64,000 nucleotides of DNA, from NCBI RefSeq assembly GCF_000309385.1, contig NZ_JH976537.1, positions 2,374,966-2,438,965 of the forward strand, in the 5' to 3' direction. This DNA comes from Nodosilinea nodulosa PCC 7104 (GTDB lineage Bacteria > Cyanobacteriota > Cyanobacteriia > Phormidesmidales > Phormidesmidaceae). Below, one piece after another: positions 34,001 through 42,062 of this stretch; position 1 is the stretch's first letter; every line of letters starts with the position of its first letter. Made by a program: the position numbers and the translations under genes. Below the pieces are notes generated by a model, which worked only from the letters and a program-made list of their open reading frames with translations, was not told where the DNA came from and ran no database searches.

Positions 34001-35032
34001 CTAAACCCCGGATAAAACACCCCTATCCTGCTGAACCTGCTCATGGGCTTTAATCAACGCCGCCAGCTGCCGCCGCATGATGATCCCCGGCTGGTCCGAC
34101 GACATGTGCTGTTCACAGGACACGTCCACCGGAGTGTCGTAGTCGGTCGATTCCAGCACTACTTTGTCTTCGTTCACCACCTGGCGATCGAAGGCGATGA
34201 TCGACTCGGCGCTGGCGTCGGCCTCGCGGTCGTTGCGAATGCAGAACTGCACAATCTGGGAGGTGCGATCGCTCACCGGAGTCGCCGCCGTAAAGATCAG
34301 GTGCATTAGCCCGTTCGGGTAGGTGATCTTTAGCGTGCGGCTAAAGGGCGCGTACCAGGTCGATTCCACCTCGCGCACGGTGAGGCTGTCAGGAATGTTG
34401 AGGATTTTCTGCTGGGTTGGCGGGTTAACCACGGGCACTGTAGCGGTAACCTTGAGCCCCAGTTCCAGCGGCACAATTTCTGACTTAGCGGGCTTGGGCT
34501 GCTCGGTCACGCCAAAGGATTCGGCATGGACAATGCTGAAGTGGGCGTTGTCGAAGGAGTTTTCCATCACCCGCAGGCCGCTGCACTGCCAGGGCTCGTA
34601 GAACTGAGGGATCAGCCGATTTTCGGGGACGTCTGCCTCGGCGATCGCCGGCAGAGGCAGCAGCGGATCGTCGGATAGGCAGACCCAGGCGTAGCCGTAG
34701 CGTTCTTCGCAGAGGTAGGCATCAACCCGGTAAGTCTTGGGAATCGCCGCACCGGAGTCGAGCTGAGGGACTTTGGTGCAGGCTCCATCAGAGTTATAGG
34801 ACCAGCCGTGGTAGGGGCAGCGCACGCAGCCATTTTCCACGATTCCTATGGAGAGCTTGGCGGAACGGTGACAACAGCGATCGCGCAGGACCGCCGGTTC
34901 CCTCTCTGCGGTCAGCCACAGCACCAGCGGTTCCCCCAGCAGCGTGAAGGATTGGGGGCCGTCGGCGAGATCGGCGATTGGCATGACGGGGTACCAGAAG
35001 CGGCGCAGAACGGGGTGTTGGGTGACGAGCAT
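34001..35032 (-). CDS. Rieske non-heme iron oxygenase (paralogue 1)
   Basis: A 343-residue oxygenase. The Rieske [2Fe-2S] centre is formed by RDRCCHRSAKL (CxH) and CVRCPYHGW (CxxH), about residues 48-76. The mononuclear iron site is ENSFDNAHFSIVHAESF (Asn/Asp plus the two His, about 152-168), with a later Asp in IIAFDRQVVNEDKV. It starts at MLVTQHPVLRRFWYP; a longer frame in front is out of character. No ferredoxin or reductase gene is nearby, so electrons must come from general carriers. It is similar throughout to paralogue 2 at 35426. Substrate unknown, probably an aromatic or N-heterocyclic ring or methyl group. Confidence 0.88.
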   Translation of the reverse strand: MLVTQHPVLRRFWYPVMPIADLADGPQSFTLLGEPLVLWLTAEREPAVLRDRCCHRSAKLSIGIVENGCVRCPYHGWSYNSDGACTKVPQLDSGAAIPKTYRVDAYLCEERYGYAWVCLSDDPLLPLPAIAEADVPENRLIPQFYEPWQCSGLRVMENSFDNAHFSIVHAESFGVTEQPKPAKSEIVPLELGLKVTATVPVVNPPTQQKILNIPDSLTVREVESTWYAPFSRTLKITYPNGLMHLIFTAATPVSDRTSQIVQFCIRNDREADASAESIIAFDRQVVNEDKVVLESTDYDTPVDVSCEQHMSSDQPGIIMRRQLAALIKAHEQVQQDRGVLSGV

Positions 35033-35067
35033 GGTGGTCCTTAGGGGTGGATGGGTGGGAGGGTGGC

Positions 35068-35376
35068 CTAGGATTCGCCTAGTTGGGATTCTTGCCAATG
35101 GTTCGTTTCTTCGGCAATGAAATGGTTGACCAGGTTGCGGTAAAGGGTTTCGATCGCATCCCCATTCAGCCCTTCGGCTTCGGCCCAGGCTCGGCGCTGC
35201 TGGAGCATGGCCTGGACGCGATCGGGGGCTTGAACTGCCGCCTCGCTGGTTTTGAACCTGGCGGCGGCCTTGACGTAGGCATATCGCTGGCCCAGCAGGG
35301 CAATCACCTGGCGATCGAGGCGATCGATTTCGGCGCGAATTTCGGCCATGGTCTGGCACTGTTCAGGAGTATTCAT
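35068..35376 (-). CDS. PchB-like isochorismate pyruvate-lyase / chorismate mutase
   Basis: A 102-residue all-helical AroQ-fold enzyme, much like PchB of Pseudomonas, which makes salicylate and pyruvate from isochorismate. MNTPEQCQTMAEIRAEIDRL lines up with its N-terminus, and Arg 14, Arg 31 and Lys 42 (YVKAAARFKTSEA) match the active-site residues I recall for PchB. At position 90 the usual Gln is Glu (IAEETNHW). The gene lies between two Rieske oxygenase paralogues on the same strand, 35 bp and 49 bp from them, so it is almost certainly co-transcribed. It could be a plain chorismate mutase; no isochorismate synthase is in the window. Confidence 0.8.
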   Translation of the reverse strand: MNTPEQCQTMAEIRAEIDRLDRQVIALLGQRYAYVKAAARFKTSEAAVQAPDRVQAMLQQRRAWAEAEGLNGDAIETLYRNLVNHFIAEETNHWQESQLGES

Positions 35377-35425
35377 TGGGGGTATTAGGAGCGGTAGGAC
35401 GGGCACTGCCCACCAGTCAAAGACT

Positions 35426-36499
35426 TCAAGCAACGACAGCCTTTTCCAGAAGGCCAGGTGTTGCTGGAGAGACGGGGCTATCTTTTCGCCGCTGCTCCAC
35501 CTCGCCGTGCTCCTTCAGCAGCTTAGCCAGCCGATGGCGCATGAGAATGCCGGGGCGATCGCTGGCCATGTGCTGCTCTTCGGCCAAACTCAGCGGCGCA
35601 TCGCAGTCGGTGCCCTCTAGAATCACCCTATCTTCGGAGGTGACCTGGCGATCGAAGGCGATAATGTCGGCGGCTTTGGCCTCAGCTTCCGTATCATTCC
35701 GCAGACAGAACTGCACCACCTGGGAATGCTGGTCATCGATCGGGGTGTAGGCGGTGAAAATAACGTGCTCTAGCCCGTTGGGATACTGAATTTTGAGCGT
35801 GCGGGCAAAGGGCATGTACCAGGTGCGGGTGTTGGTGCGAATGGTTTTTTCTTCGGCAATGCCCAGGTTTTTCTTTTGCAGGTCAGGGTTGAGCACCTCC
35901 AGCCAGTGCTTCATCACAAAGCCAAAGTCGGTCTCGGTCACGTCGTCGATCGGCGGCGGCTGGGGGTTTGACATATCGCCCCAGGAGCTGGCGTGGACGA
36001 AGTGACCATGGGCGCTGTCGAAGGAATTTTCGATCGCCCGCAGCCCCCCCACGTTCCAGGGTTCGTAAAATTCGTGGATGAAGCGAAAGTTGCTGTCGGC
36101 AAATTCTGGAATTTCGGGAATCGGCTGAAGCGGATTTTCTTCCAGGCAGACCCAGACGTAGCCGTAGCGCTCGACGCAGTGAAAGGAATCGACCCGATAG
36201 GTTTTGGGGATCGCCGCGCCCGCATCGAGCTGGGGCACATCGACGCAGGTGCCGCTGGCGTCGTACTGCCAGCCGTGGTAGGGGCAGCGCACGCAGCCGT
36301 CTTTGACGATGCCCTTCGAGAGCTGGGCCGAACGGTGACAGCAGCGATCGCGCAGGGCCGCCGGTTGGCCATTCTCGTCAATCCACAGCACCAGCGGTTC
36401 TTCCAGCAAGGTGAAGGATTGCGGACCGCTGAGCAGGTTGTCGAGGGGAATGACGGGATACCAAAAGCGCCGTAGCACGGGCTGTTGAGTGGTGAGCAT
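35426..36499 (-). CDS. Rieske non-heme iron oxygenase (paralogue 2)
   Basis: A 357-residue oxygenase. The Rieske ligands are in RDRCCHRSAQL and CVRCPYHGW; the iron site is ENSFDSAHGHFVHASSW (about 152-168), where the second His is one residue further away than in paralogue 1. It begins MLTTQQPVLRRFWYP, almost the same as paralogue 1, so the two arose by duplication. Differences concentrate after about residue 170 (DVTETDFGFVMKHW), which suggests different substrates or successive oxidation steps. It lies directly downstream of the ABC permease, after a hairpin-forming repeat. Confidence 0.88.
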   Translation of the reverse strand: MLTTQQPVLRRFWYPVIPLDNLLSGPQSFTLLEEPLVLWIDENGQPAALRDRCCHRSAQLSKGIVKDGCVRCPYHGWQYDASGTCVDVPQLDAGAAIPKTYRVDSFHCVERYGYVWVCLEENPLQPIPEIPEFADSNFRFIHEFYEPWNVGGLRAIENSFDSAHGHFVHASSWGDMSNPQPPPIDDVTETDFGFVMKHWLEVLNPDLQKKNLGIAEEKTIRTNTRTWYMPFARTLKIQYPNGLEHVIFTAYTPIDDQHSQVVQFCLRNDTEAEAKAADIIAFDRQVTSEDRVILEGTDCDAPLSLAEEQHMASDRPGILMRHRLAKLLKEHGEVEQRRKDSPVSPATPGLLEKAVVA

Positions 36500-36560
36500 G
36501 GGGGTTCTCCGAAAAGGTGATGTGAGAAAAGCGAGCATTCTTTTAGATATAAAGGAGAGT

Positions 36561-36652
36561 TCATCCCCTTCTGGGAGGGGCAGGGGTGGGTCATTAAGAC
36601 CCCGCGACCCACCCCGCCCTGCGGGCACCCCTCCCAAGAGGGGAAAAGAGAC
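36561..36652. repeat. Interspersed GC-rich inverted repeat
   Basis: Arms CCCCTTCTGGGAGGGG / CCCCTCCCAAGAGGGG with an inner GGGGTGGGTC / GACCCACCCC pair form a long hairpin. This composition is typical of dispersed repeats in cyanobacterial intergenic DNA. It sits between the permease and Rieske paralogue 2. Confidence 0.6.
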
Positions 36653-36660
36653 CAAATTGG

Positions 36661-37497
36661 CTAATTCTCGTGTTTCATAGCGCTGGAGTGCCAATTTTTG
36701 AGCAAAACGTTCGACAGAGCCGAGAGAGCAGCAAAAATGGCAATCCCCGACACTGTAATCAGCAGCAGCGCCGCAAACATGCGAGGGATTTGCAGGTTGT
36801 AGCCTGCGATCAAAATCTGGTAGGCCAGGCCCGATTGGGCACCGCCGGTACCGGCGACAAATTCGGCCACTACGGCCCCAATCAGCGCCAGGCCGCCGCT
36901 GATCCGCAGTCCGGCAAGAAAGTAGGGCAGGCTGGTGGGCAATCGCAAATACCACAGAGTTTGCCAGCGGTTGGCTTTATTCAGCTTAAACAGGTTTACC
37001 AGCGACGGATCGGTGCTGTTTAGCCCCAGCACCGTGTTCGACACGATGGGAAAGAACGCCACAATCCAGGCGCAGACGACTAGAGCGGCGAAGGTATTGT
37101 TCTTCAGCCAGATGATGATCAGCGGCGCAACGGCGACGATGGGCGTAGTTTGCAGCAGCACCGCGTAGGGAAAGAAGCTGCGCTCGATCCATTTGCTCTG
37201 GGCAAAGAGAATAGCGACGAATAGCCCGGAAACCGTGGCCGCCACCAGCGCCGTGAAGGCGATTTTCATTGTCACAAACCAGGAGGGGATTAGCGTGGGC
37301 CAGTCTTTCGCCAGGGTTTGCAGAATCAGGATGGGGCCGGGCAGCAGGTAGGGGGGCGTATTGGTGATGCGCACCGCCAGTTCCCAGGCGGTGAGGAGGA
37401 CTAGGCCGACAATAATGGGGGCCAGCACATCGGGAGAGAGGAGTGACTTAACCCATTTCGGCGTTGCCGTGGGTTGTTCAAGAGTGGTTGAAAGCAT
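36661..37497 (-). CDS. ABC transporter permease (SsuC/TauC/ThiX type)
   Basis: A 278-residue inner-membrane permease with about six helices. The EAA-like loop for ATPase contact is LPTSLPYFLAGLRISGGLAL (about 185-204). Around it are helices such as VLLTAWELAVRI and FTALVAATVSGLFVAILFA. This subfamily imports sulfonates, nitrate-like or pyrimidine compounds together with NMT1/THI5-type binding proteins, as here. It lies between the ATPase and the Rieske genes. Confidence 0.9.
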   Translation of the reverse strand: MLSTTLEQPTATPKWVKSLLSPDVLAPIIVGLVLLTAWELAVRITNTPPYLLPGPILILQTLAKDWPTLIPSWFVTMKIAFTALVAATVSGLFVAILFAQSKWIERSFFPYAVLLQTTPIVAVAPLIIIWLKNNTFAALVVCAWIVAFFPIVSNTVLGLNSTDPSLVNLFKLNKANRWQTLWYLRLPTSLPYFLAGLRISGGLALIGAVVAEFVAGTGGAQSGLAYQILIAGYNLQIPRMFAALLLITVSGIAIFAALSALSNVLLKNWHSSAMKHEN

Positions 37498-37547
37498 GGC
37501 TGTACCAATTTTGGATTTGGAATTGGCGATATTGGATTGGGGTAGTC

Positions 37548-37698
37548 AGAAACCCGGTTTCTTTTTCGCTCTACTAGCGGCACGACGGCTTTTTGACCCA
37601 GAAACCGGGTTTCTTTGCGGGGTAGGTTGAGTGGAGCGCTGGCGGAACCCAACAAAGAGTTGATTGCGTTGGGTTTCACTTCGTTCTACCCAACCTAC
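37548..37698. repeat. Cluster of dispersed repeats
   Basis: Two 15-bp palindromes AGAAACC(C/G)GGTTTCT (37548-37562 and 37600-37614) followed by a longer inverted repeat bounded by GTAGGTTG (37622) and CAACCTAC (37691), with inner GAACCCAAC / GTTGGGTTTC. These are familiar dispersed words in cyanobacterial intergenic DNA. They separate the ATPase and permease genes. Confidence 0.6.
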
Positions 37699-37714
37699 GA
37701 TTACTGAGAGACTG

Positions 37715-38485
37715 CTACAGCGCCAGGGCCAGGGATTCGCCCATGGCGTCGGACAGGCTGTGGGAGACCTCGCGGCAGTAGCGGTTGAACTGGGCCGAGG
37801 TACGGTAGTCGGGGTCGCGGGGGTGGGGGCTGTCGATCGCAATATCCGCCACCACGCGCCCCGGCTTCGAGGCCATCACCACGACGCGGTGGGCCAGGTA
37901 AACGGCTTCATAAATGCTGTGGGTGACAAAGAGAATCGTCAGGTTGCGCTGGTGCTGAAGCTGTAGCAAATCTTGATTGAGCTTGCCGCGCGTCATCTCA
38001 TCCAAAGCGCCAAAGGGTTCATCCATCAGCAGCACGTTGGGGCGGGTGACCAGGGCGCGGGCAATGGAGACCCGCATTTTCATGCCGCCAGACAGCTCGC
38101 GGGGGTAGACGCGCTCAAAGCCCTGGAGGCCGACCTGGGCGATCGCCTCCGAAACCAGCCCCAGCGCCTGCCGTTTGGGCACCTTGGCCAGCTTCAGCGG
38201 CAGCCGAATGTTGTCCATCACCGTGGCCCAGGGCATCAGCGCCGCTTCCTGGAACACGTAGGCCAGCTTGTGGTCGTTACCGCTCCGCCAGGTCATGCGC
38301 CCGGTGCTCAGGTCGCCCAGTTCTGAGATAATTCGCAGCACCGTGCTTTTGCCGCAGCCCGACGGCCCCACCAGGCTGGTAATGGTATTGGGCTCCACCG
38401 CCAGATTGAAATCTTGTAGAGCAACCGTCCCGTTGGCGTAGGTTTTGCCCACATGCTCCAGCGTGAGGATGGGTTGGGTCTTCAT
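37715..38485 (-). CDS. ABC transporter ATP-binding protein
   Basis: A 256-residue ATPase. Walker A is GPSGCGKST (about 40-48), the Q-loop is AYVFQEAALMPW, the signature is LSGGMKMRVSIARAL, Walker B is VLLMDEPFGALDE and the H-loop is LFVTHSIYEA. It energises the permease at 36661. I start at the ATG at 38485 (MKTQPILTLEHVGKTY), where ABC ATPases usually begin; the frame continues 11 residues upstream. It is followed by a 217-bp repeat-rich gap before the permease. Confidence 0.93.
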   Translation of the reverse strand: MKTQPILTLEHVGKTYANGTVALQDFNLAVEPNTITSLVGPSGCGKSTVLRIISELGDLSTGRMTWRSGNDHKLAYVFQEAALMPWATVMDNIRLPLKLAKVPKRQALGLVSEAIAQVGLQGFERVYPRELSGGMKMRVSIARALVTRPNVLLMDEPFGALDEMTRGKLNQDLLQLQHQRNLTILFVTHSIYEAVYLAHRVVVMASKPGRVVADIAIDSPHPRDPDYRTSAQFNRYCREVSHSLSDAMGESLALAL

Positions 38486-38667
38486 TGCGATCGCACTAGA
38501 TAAATTTGAACCAATCATCGGCCAAACCTCCGACCTGGAGGGTCTTAGGTGAACAATTCGATAAACAGGTATTTCCGTAAATGGGCAAAGGGCTGGCCCG
38601 TGACCATCGCCGGGGTTCGAGCAACGATGGGCACGCTTTGCCCATCCTGCAAATTGGGGTGAATGGC

Positions 38668-39747
38668 CTAGGTTTGGTAAGCTTCTGGCCCTTGATTCAC
38701 AAAGTCGAGCGAATAGGCCTGCTTGTAGTCCACCGATGGGTCAAACGTCCCCAGGTCGGCCATGGTGGTGAAAATGTTCTCCCAGCGCTCATCGGTCATC
38801 GCCCCAATGCCCATTTTCTCGGCATCGCCGCTGAGAATAATGCCGTACTCCTTCAGCTTGGCCAGGCCAAAGGCCAGCTGCTCGTCGCTCATCTCGGGGT
38901 TGTCCTTTTGAATCAGCTCATTGCCAGGAGCCGGATTCTCTAGATAGCTGTACCAGCCCTTAATCGAGGCATCCACAAACCGCTGCACCAAATCGGGGTT
39001 GCCCTCCATAATTTCCCGGCGAGTTTCGATGGTGGTGGTGTAGTTGGGGTAGCCGTGGTCGGCCATTAGCAGCACCACTGGCTCAAAGCCGCCTTCTTTC
39101 TCAATGGCGAAGGGTTCAGAGGTAATGTAGCCCTGCTGCACGATATTTTTGTCGGCGACAAACGGCCCCACATTAAAGGTGTAAACCCCCATCTGGTCAT
39201 CGCTGAGGCCATACTTCGCCTTTAGAAAAGGCCAGAAGGTGGTGTGGGCGCTGGTCGACATCAAAATTGTCTTGCCCTTGAGGTCTTCAAAGGCGTTGAT
39301 GCCCACGTCGGGATGGGCCATCAGCGCCTGGGGGTCTTTTTGAAAGATCGCCGCCACCGTCACCTTGGGCACCCCCTCCTGAATCGAGTTGATGGCGTCG
39401 ATCGCATAGCCCATCTTAAAATCCTGCGCCCCAGCCATCAGCAGCTGGTTGCCGTTGACCTGCGGGCCACCCATGCTAATAGTGACATCAAGGCCGTGCT
39501 CTTTATATATGCCGGTGGCCACCGCCTGATAAAAGCCGCCGTGCTCGGCCTGGGCAAACCAGCTGGTGCCAAAGGTCACCTTGTCCAGTTCGCCAGAGGG
39601 CGTTGAGGGTGCCGCATCGGTCGATACTGTGTCTTGGGTGCCGCTAGCACAGGCCGCTAACACCCCTGCCCCCAAAGCCAGAGAGCTGTAGCGCAAAAAC
39701 CGCCGCCGATTGAAAGCCAAGGAATCTGAAGCAAGAGGAAACGTCAT
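38668..39747 (-). CDS. ABC substrate-binding lipoprotein, NMT1/THI5-like, Tat-exported
   Basis: A 359-residue binding protein. It begins with a Tat-type signal (NRRRFLRYSSLALGAGV) ending in a lipobox (LAAC), so it should be exported folded and anchored by lipid. The mature part has the NMT1/THI5 pattern: VTFGTSWFAQAEHGGFYQAV, LDVTISMGGPQVNGNQLLMAG and EDLKGKTILMSTSAHTTFWP. This family binds thiamine-precursor pyrimidines, taurine and other small heteroatom compounds. It is the first gene of the ABC-Rieske-PchB unit, divergent from the GntR regulator. Confidence 0.9.
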   Translation of the reverse strand: MTFPLASDSLAFNRRRFLRYSSLALGAGVLAACASGTQDTVSTDAAPSTPSGELDKVTFGTSWFAQAEHGGFYQAVATGIYKEHGLDVTISMGGPQVNGNQLLMAGAQDFKMGYAIDAINSIQEGVPKVTVAAIFQKDPQALMAHPDVGINAFEDLKGKTILMSTSAHTTFWPFLKAKYGLSDDQMGVYTFNVGPFVADKNIVQQGYITSEPFAIEKEGGFEPVVLLMADHGYPNYTTTIETRREIMEGNPDLVQRFVDASIKGWYSYLENPAPGNELIQKDNPEMSDEQLAFGLAKLKEYGIILSGDAEKMGIGAMTDERWENIFTTMADLGTFDPSVDYKQAYSLDFVNQGPEAYQT

Positions 39748-39857
39748 CACAAAAAGCCCAAGTAGATGAGAACAGCAAAGAAACCCGATGAAACAAAAGC
39801 CGACCAACCCCCATCGCAAACTTTTCAAAGCTTAGTATCTAGAACTGGAAGGGTTGC

Positions 39858-39910
39858 GTATACTAGACATACAAAATTGAATACTTTCCTGAATTCAGCC
39901 TTGTATACAA
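39858..39910. promoter_or_regulatory. GTATAC palindromes in the GntR/ABC divergent promoter
   Basis: GTATAC occurs at 39858-39863 and again at 39903-39908 inside the perfect 10-bp palindrome TTGTATACAA. The 45-bp spacing (about four helical turns) and position between divergent genes suggest operators for the GntR protein. The strand is AT-rich here, so chance is not excluded. Confidence 0.45.
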
Positions 39911-39989
39911 GAGAAGGTAAAGGCTTCAAACAACAACTTCCGTATCCTTGGATACCGTTATTCGTTCTTCTTGACATTGGAGTGCGGCC

Positions 39990-40709
39990 GTGGTCAAAGC
40001 AGGTTCTCAAGCTCCTAAAGCCCAGACTGCCAAAATAAACCATAAAAAAGCTGGCAGCAGTGTCGATCGCATCTATCAACAGCTGAAGCAGATGGCGATG
40101 ACCTACAAATTTCGCCCCGGCGAGCCGCTCAACGAAGTGGAGCTTGCCGCCTCCTTTGGGGTCAGCCGCACGCCCCTGCGGGAGGTATTGAACCGACTGG
40201 TGGCTGAGGGCCTGCTCGACTTTGTGCCCCGCAAAGGCTTCTCCTGCAAACCGCTGGATACCAAGCGGGTGTTTGATCTCTACGAAGTCCGCTGCGGTCT
40301 GGAGATGATGAGCGCCAAACTGGCCACCGAGCGGGCCAGCGATGATGAAATCGACGCTCTGATCCAGTTCTGGAAAACCGCCACCGAGAAATTCTGCACG
40401 TTTACCCCGGTAGACTGCGCCCGCTGCGACGAAACCTTCCACGAACGGCTGGCAGAACTATCGCAAAACAGCGAGCTGCTGCACATGCTGCAAAACGTGA
40501 ACGCCCGCGCCCACTACCTGCGGCTGATCTCCATGGAGCAGGAGGCCTATCGCCAAAACACCTGCGCCGAGCACCAGCACATTTTGCAGGCAATTCAAGA
40601 CCGCAATGTGGATGCAGCGGTGAATTCGATGGCGGCCCACGTCAGCCTGCGCCAGGAGCAGCTAGTGGAGGTGATTAAAGAGGGCGTAGCGCGGCTCTAC
40701 ATGCGTTAA
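39990..40709 (+). CDS. GntR-family regulator (FadR/FCD subgroup)
   Basis: A 239-residue regulator from a GTG start. After a basic tail (residues 1-22) comes a winged helix (about 23-90, FGVSRTPLREVLNRLVAEGL). Then an FCD ligand domain follows (about 95-230, YEVRCGLEMMSAKLA, and the His residues in CDETFHERL and EHQHIL that usually hold a metal). FCD regulators sense small carboxylates or their catabolic intermediates. It is divergent from the ABC binding protein and is the obvious controller of the 34-40 kb unit. Confidence 0.9.
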   Translation: MVKAGSQAPKAQTAKINHKKAGSSVDRIYQQLKQMAMTYKFRPGEPLNEVELAASFGVSRTPLREVLNRLVAEGLLDFVPRKGFSCKPLDTKRVFDLYEVRCGLEMMSAKLATERASDDEIDALIQFWKTATEKFCTFTPVDCARCDETFHERLAELSQNSELLHMLQNVNARAHYLRLISMEQEAYRQNTCAEHQHILQAIQDRNVDAAVNSMAAHVSLRQEQLVEVIKEGVARLYMR

Positions 40710-40773
40710 GTTTCATCGGGCTTTGGAGCAAGCGCCTCGTCCAGCAAGAGAACGGAAAGATATGTACCAATTT

Positions 40774-40810
40774 GTATTGACAGTGTAAATACGCTATACC
40801 TACATTACAG
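40774..40810 (+). promoter_or_regulatory. Promoter and operator of brnTA copy 2
   Basis: The same 19-bp palindrome GTATTGACA-N-TGTAAATAC as copy 1 (40774-40792), over a TTGACA -35 box, with TACATT at 40801-40806 as -10. Only the central base and the bases between the boxes differ from copy 1, while the coding parts have diverged more, so the site is under selection. Confidence 0.65.
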
Positions 40811-40813
40811 GTT

Positions 40814-41110
40814 ATGGATATCCACTTCGCGCTCAATGGCGTTACCTTCGTCTGGAATGAGGAGAAGGCTAGAGTCAACCCTATCAACCACGACGGAGTT
40901 ACCTTTCAGCAGGCGGCAGAAGCCTTTTTTGACCCATTTCTTGTGGTGGTCGATGCCAGTCGCAATGAGGAAGCGCGAGATGCGGTCATTGGCTTAGATA
41001 GGTGGTGGAACTTGCTATACGTCGTCTACATTGAGCGCGAGAACGACACCATTCGGATCATTTCGGCCCGCAGAGCAACCCGAAAGGAGCGTGAATACTA
41101 TGAAAATTGA
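40814..41110 (+). CDS. brnT: BrnT-family toxin (copy 2)
   Basis: A 98-residue BrnT ribonuclease. It has the same length and frame as the protein at 3734, with 18 substitutions; FVWNEEKARVNPINHDGVTF, AFFDPFLVVVDASR and the basic SARRATRKEREYYE end are kept. The antitoxin start lies within its last codons. Because both copies are intact, each could poison or protect the other. Confidence 0.85.
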   Translation: MDIHFALNGVTFVWNEEKARVNPINHDGVTFQQAAEAFFDPFLVVVDASRNEEARDAVIGLDRWWNLLYVVYIERENDTIRIISARRATRKEREYYEN

Positions 41111-41384
41111 TGCTTTGAAACGGCGATTAAGCAAAGATCGGCCCATGACAACAATCACGATTCGGATGCCCGAAGATGTGATTGAAGATTTGAAGCGATT
41201 AGCTCCGCTGCTAGGTTTCTCTGGATACCAACCTTTGGCTCGCGCCTATATTGGTCAGGGATTACGCGCCGATTTAGAGCGGCTAGAGGGAGATACTGTA
41301 TCTGCTCTAATCGCCAGCTTGAAGCGTCACGGTGTAAGCGATGACGTGCTGCAAAAAGCCATCAATGAAGTAATCCAGCGTTAG
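41100..41384 (+). CDS. brnA: Ribbon-helix-helix antitoxin paired with BrnT (copy 2)
   Basis: A 94-residue antitoxin. The ribbon-helix-helix MTTITIRMPEDVIEDLKRL is identical to copy 1 apart from the last residue, so both should read the same operator. The ATG at 41100 has AAAGGAG about 10 bases upstream inside brnT; an in-frame start at 41031 is unlikely because it would overlap half the toxin. Differences from copy 1 fall mainly at the C-terminus (DDVLQKAINEVIQR), the toxin-contact end. Confidence 0.82.
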   Translation: MKIDALKRRLSKDRPMTTITIRMPEDVIEDLKRLAPLLGFSGYQPLARAYIGQGLRADLERLEGDTVSALIASLKRHGVSDDVLQKAINEVIQR

Positions 41385-41761
41385 TTATATCCATCTCTAT
41401 CGTTATGTCTTGGCAGGGAGTGTCGGTTGGCCCAAAGCAAGCTAACGGCCAAGGCACGGTACAGTTTTGGGAAGCGTTGAACCGAACAGTTCCAGAAAAG
41501 CAAACTGTTACGGTGTCAATTCGTGAAAATTGCCTCTGTTCCGGTTGCTGCAGATTGCGCAGAATAGAGTTATCGAACCGGGCAACCCATGGTTTTGGCT
41601 CGAGGAAAACCACACCTGGTTCGTCTCGCTAACTGATTAGCTACTGCACGTCATTCTCAAGCGCTATATCCCTTTGCTTGCCCAGGCTTGAATGCCTTGG
41701 GGTGAAGCGATCGCGCGCCTGGCCAAACCTCACTCATCACCCAATCCAGAAAGGAGACACC
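41385..41761. other. Intergenic, probable gene relics
   Basis: About 380 bp with no intact gene. A broken plus-strand frame (near 41518-41637) reads FVKIASVPVAADCAE, a stop, then MVLARGKPHLVRLAN and a stop, which is reminiscent of a Phd/VapB-type antitoxin end. This is a weak likeness. Confidence 0.3.
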
Positions 41762-41941
41762 ATGCTGCGGACCCCTCATCACATGGCTGACATCGGGCGC
41801 TATTCGACCGGCCTGAGCGATCGCCTGCTCAGACTAGCTGCTGCGTTCGTGCGCTTTAGCAGCTTTTATGGCAACTACCAGGCGCTGCCGCCGTCCAAGC
41901 GCCGCCAGTTTGTGCTCAATCAGCAGCGGCAGAAGCCGTAA
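41762..41941 (+). CDS. Hypothetical small basic protein
   Basis: A 59-residue protein from the ATG at 41762, supported by a strong AGAAAGGAGACACC ribosome site. It has a central amphipathic helix (SDRLLRLAAAFVRFSSFYGNY) and a basic end (KRRQFVLNQQRQKP). The family is not recognised. Confidence 0.5.
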   Translation: MLRTPHHMADIGRYSTGLSDRLLRLAAAFVRFSSFYGNYQALPPSKRRQFVLNQQRQKP

Positions 41942-42062
41942 TCTGGCTGATCGGCAGGTGCTTATCCCCGCTGGCTGGGCAGAGTCATTTGTCTTTTAGA
42001 ACGATTCTGCTCAGGGGATGGCCGCTTGGCCCAGCGTTTGAGTGCCCCTCAGAAAAATCAGC

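Noticed and set aside
41031..41099. Upstream start for the second BrnA antitoxin
   Set aside because: Would overlap much of brnT; the ATG at 41100 has a ribosome site and matches the first copy exactly in layout.
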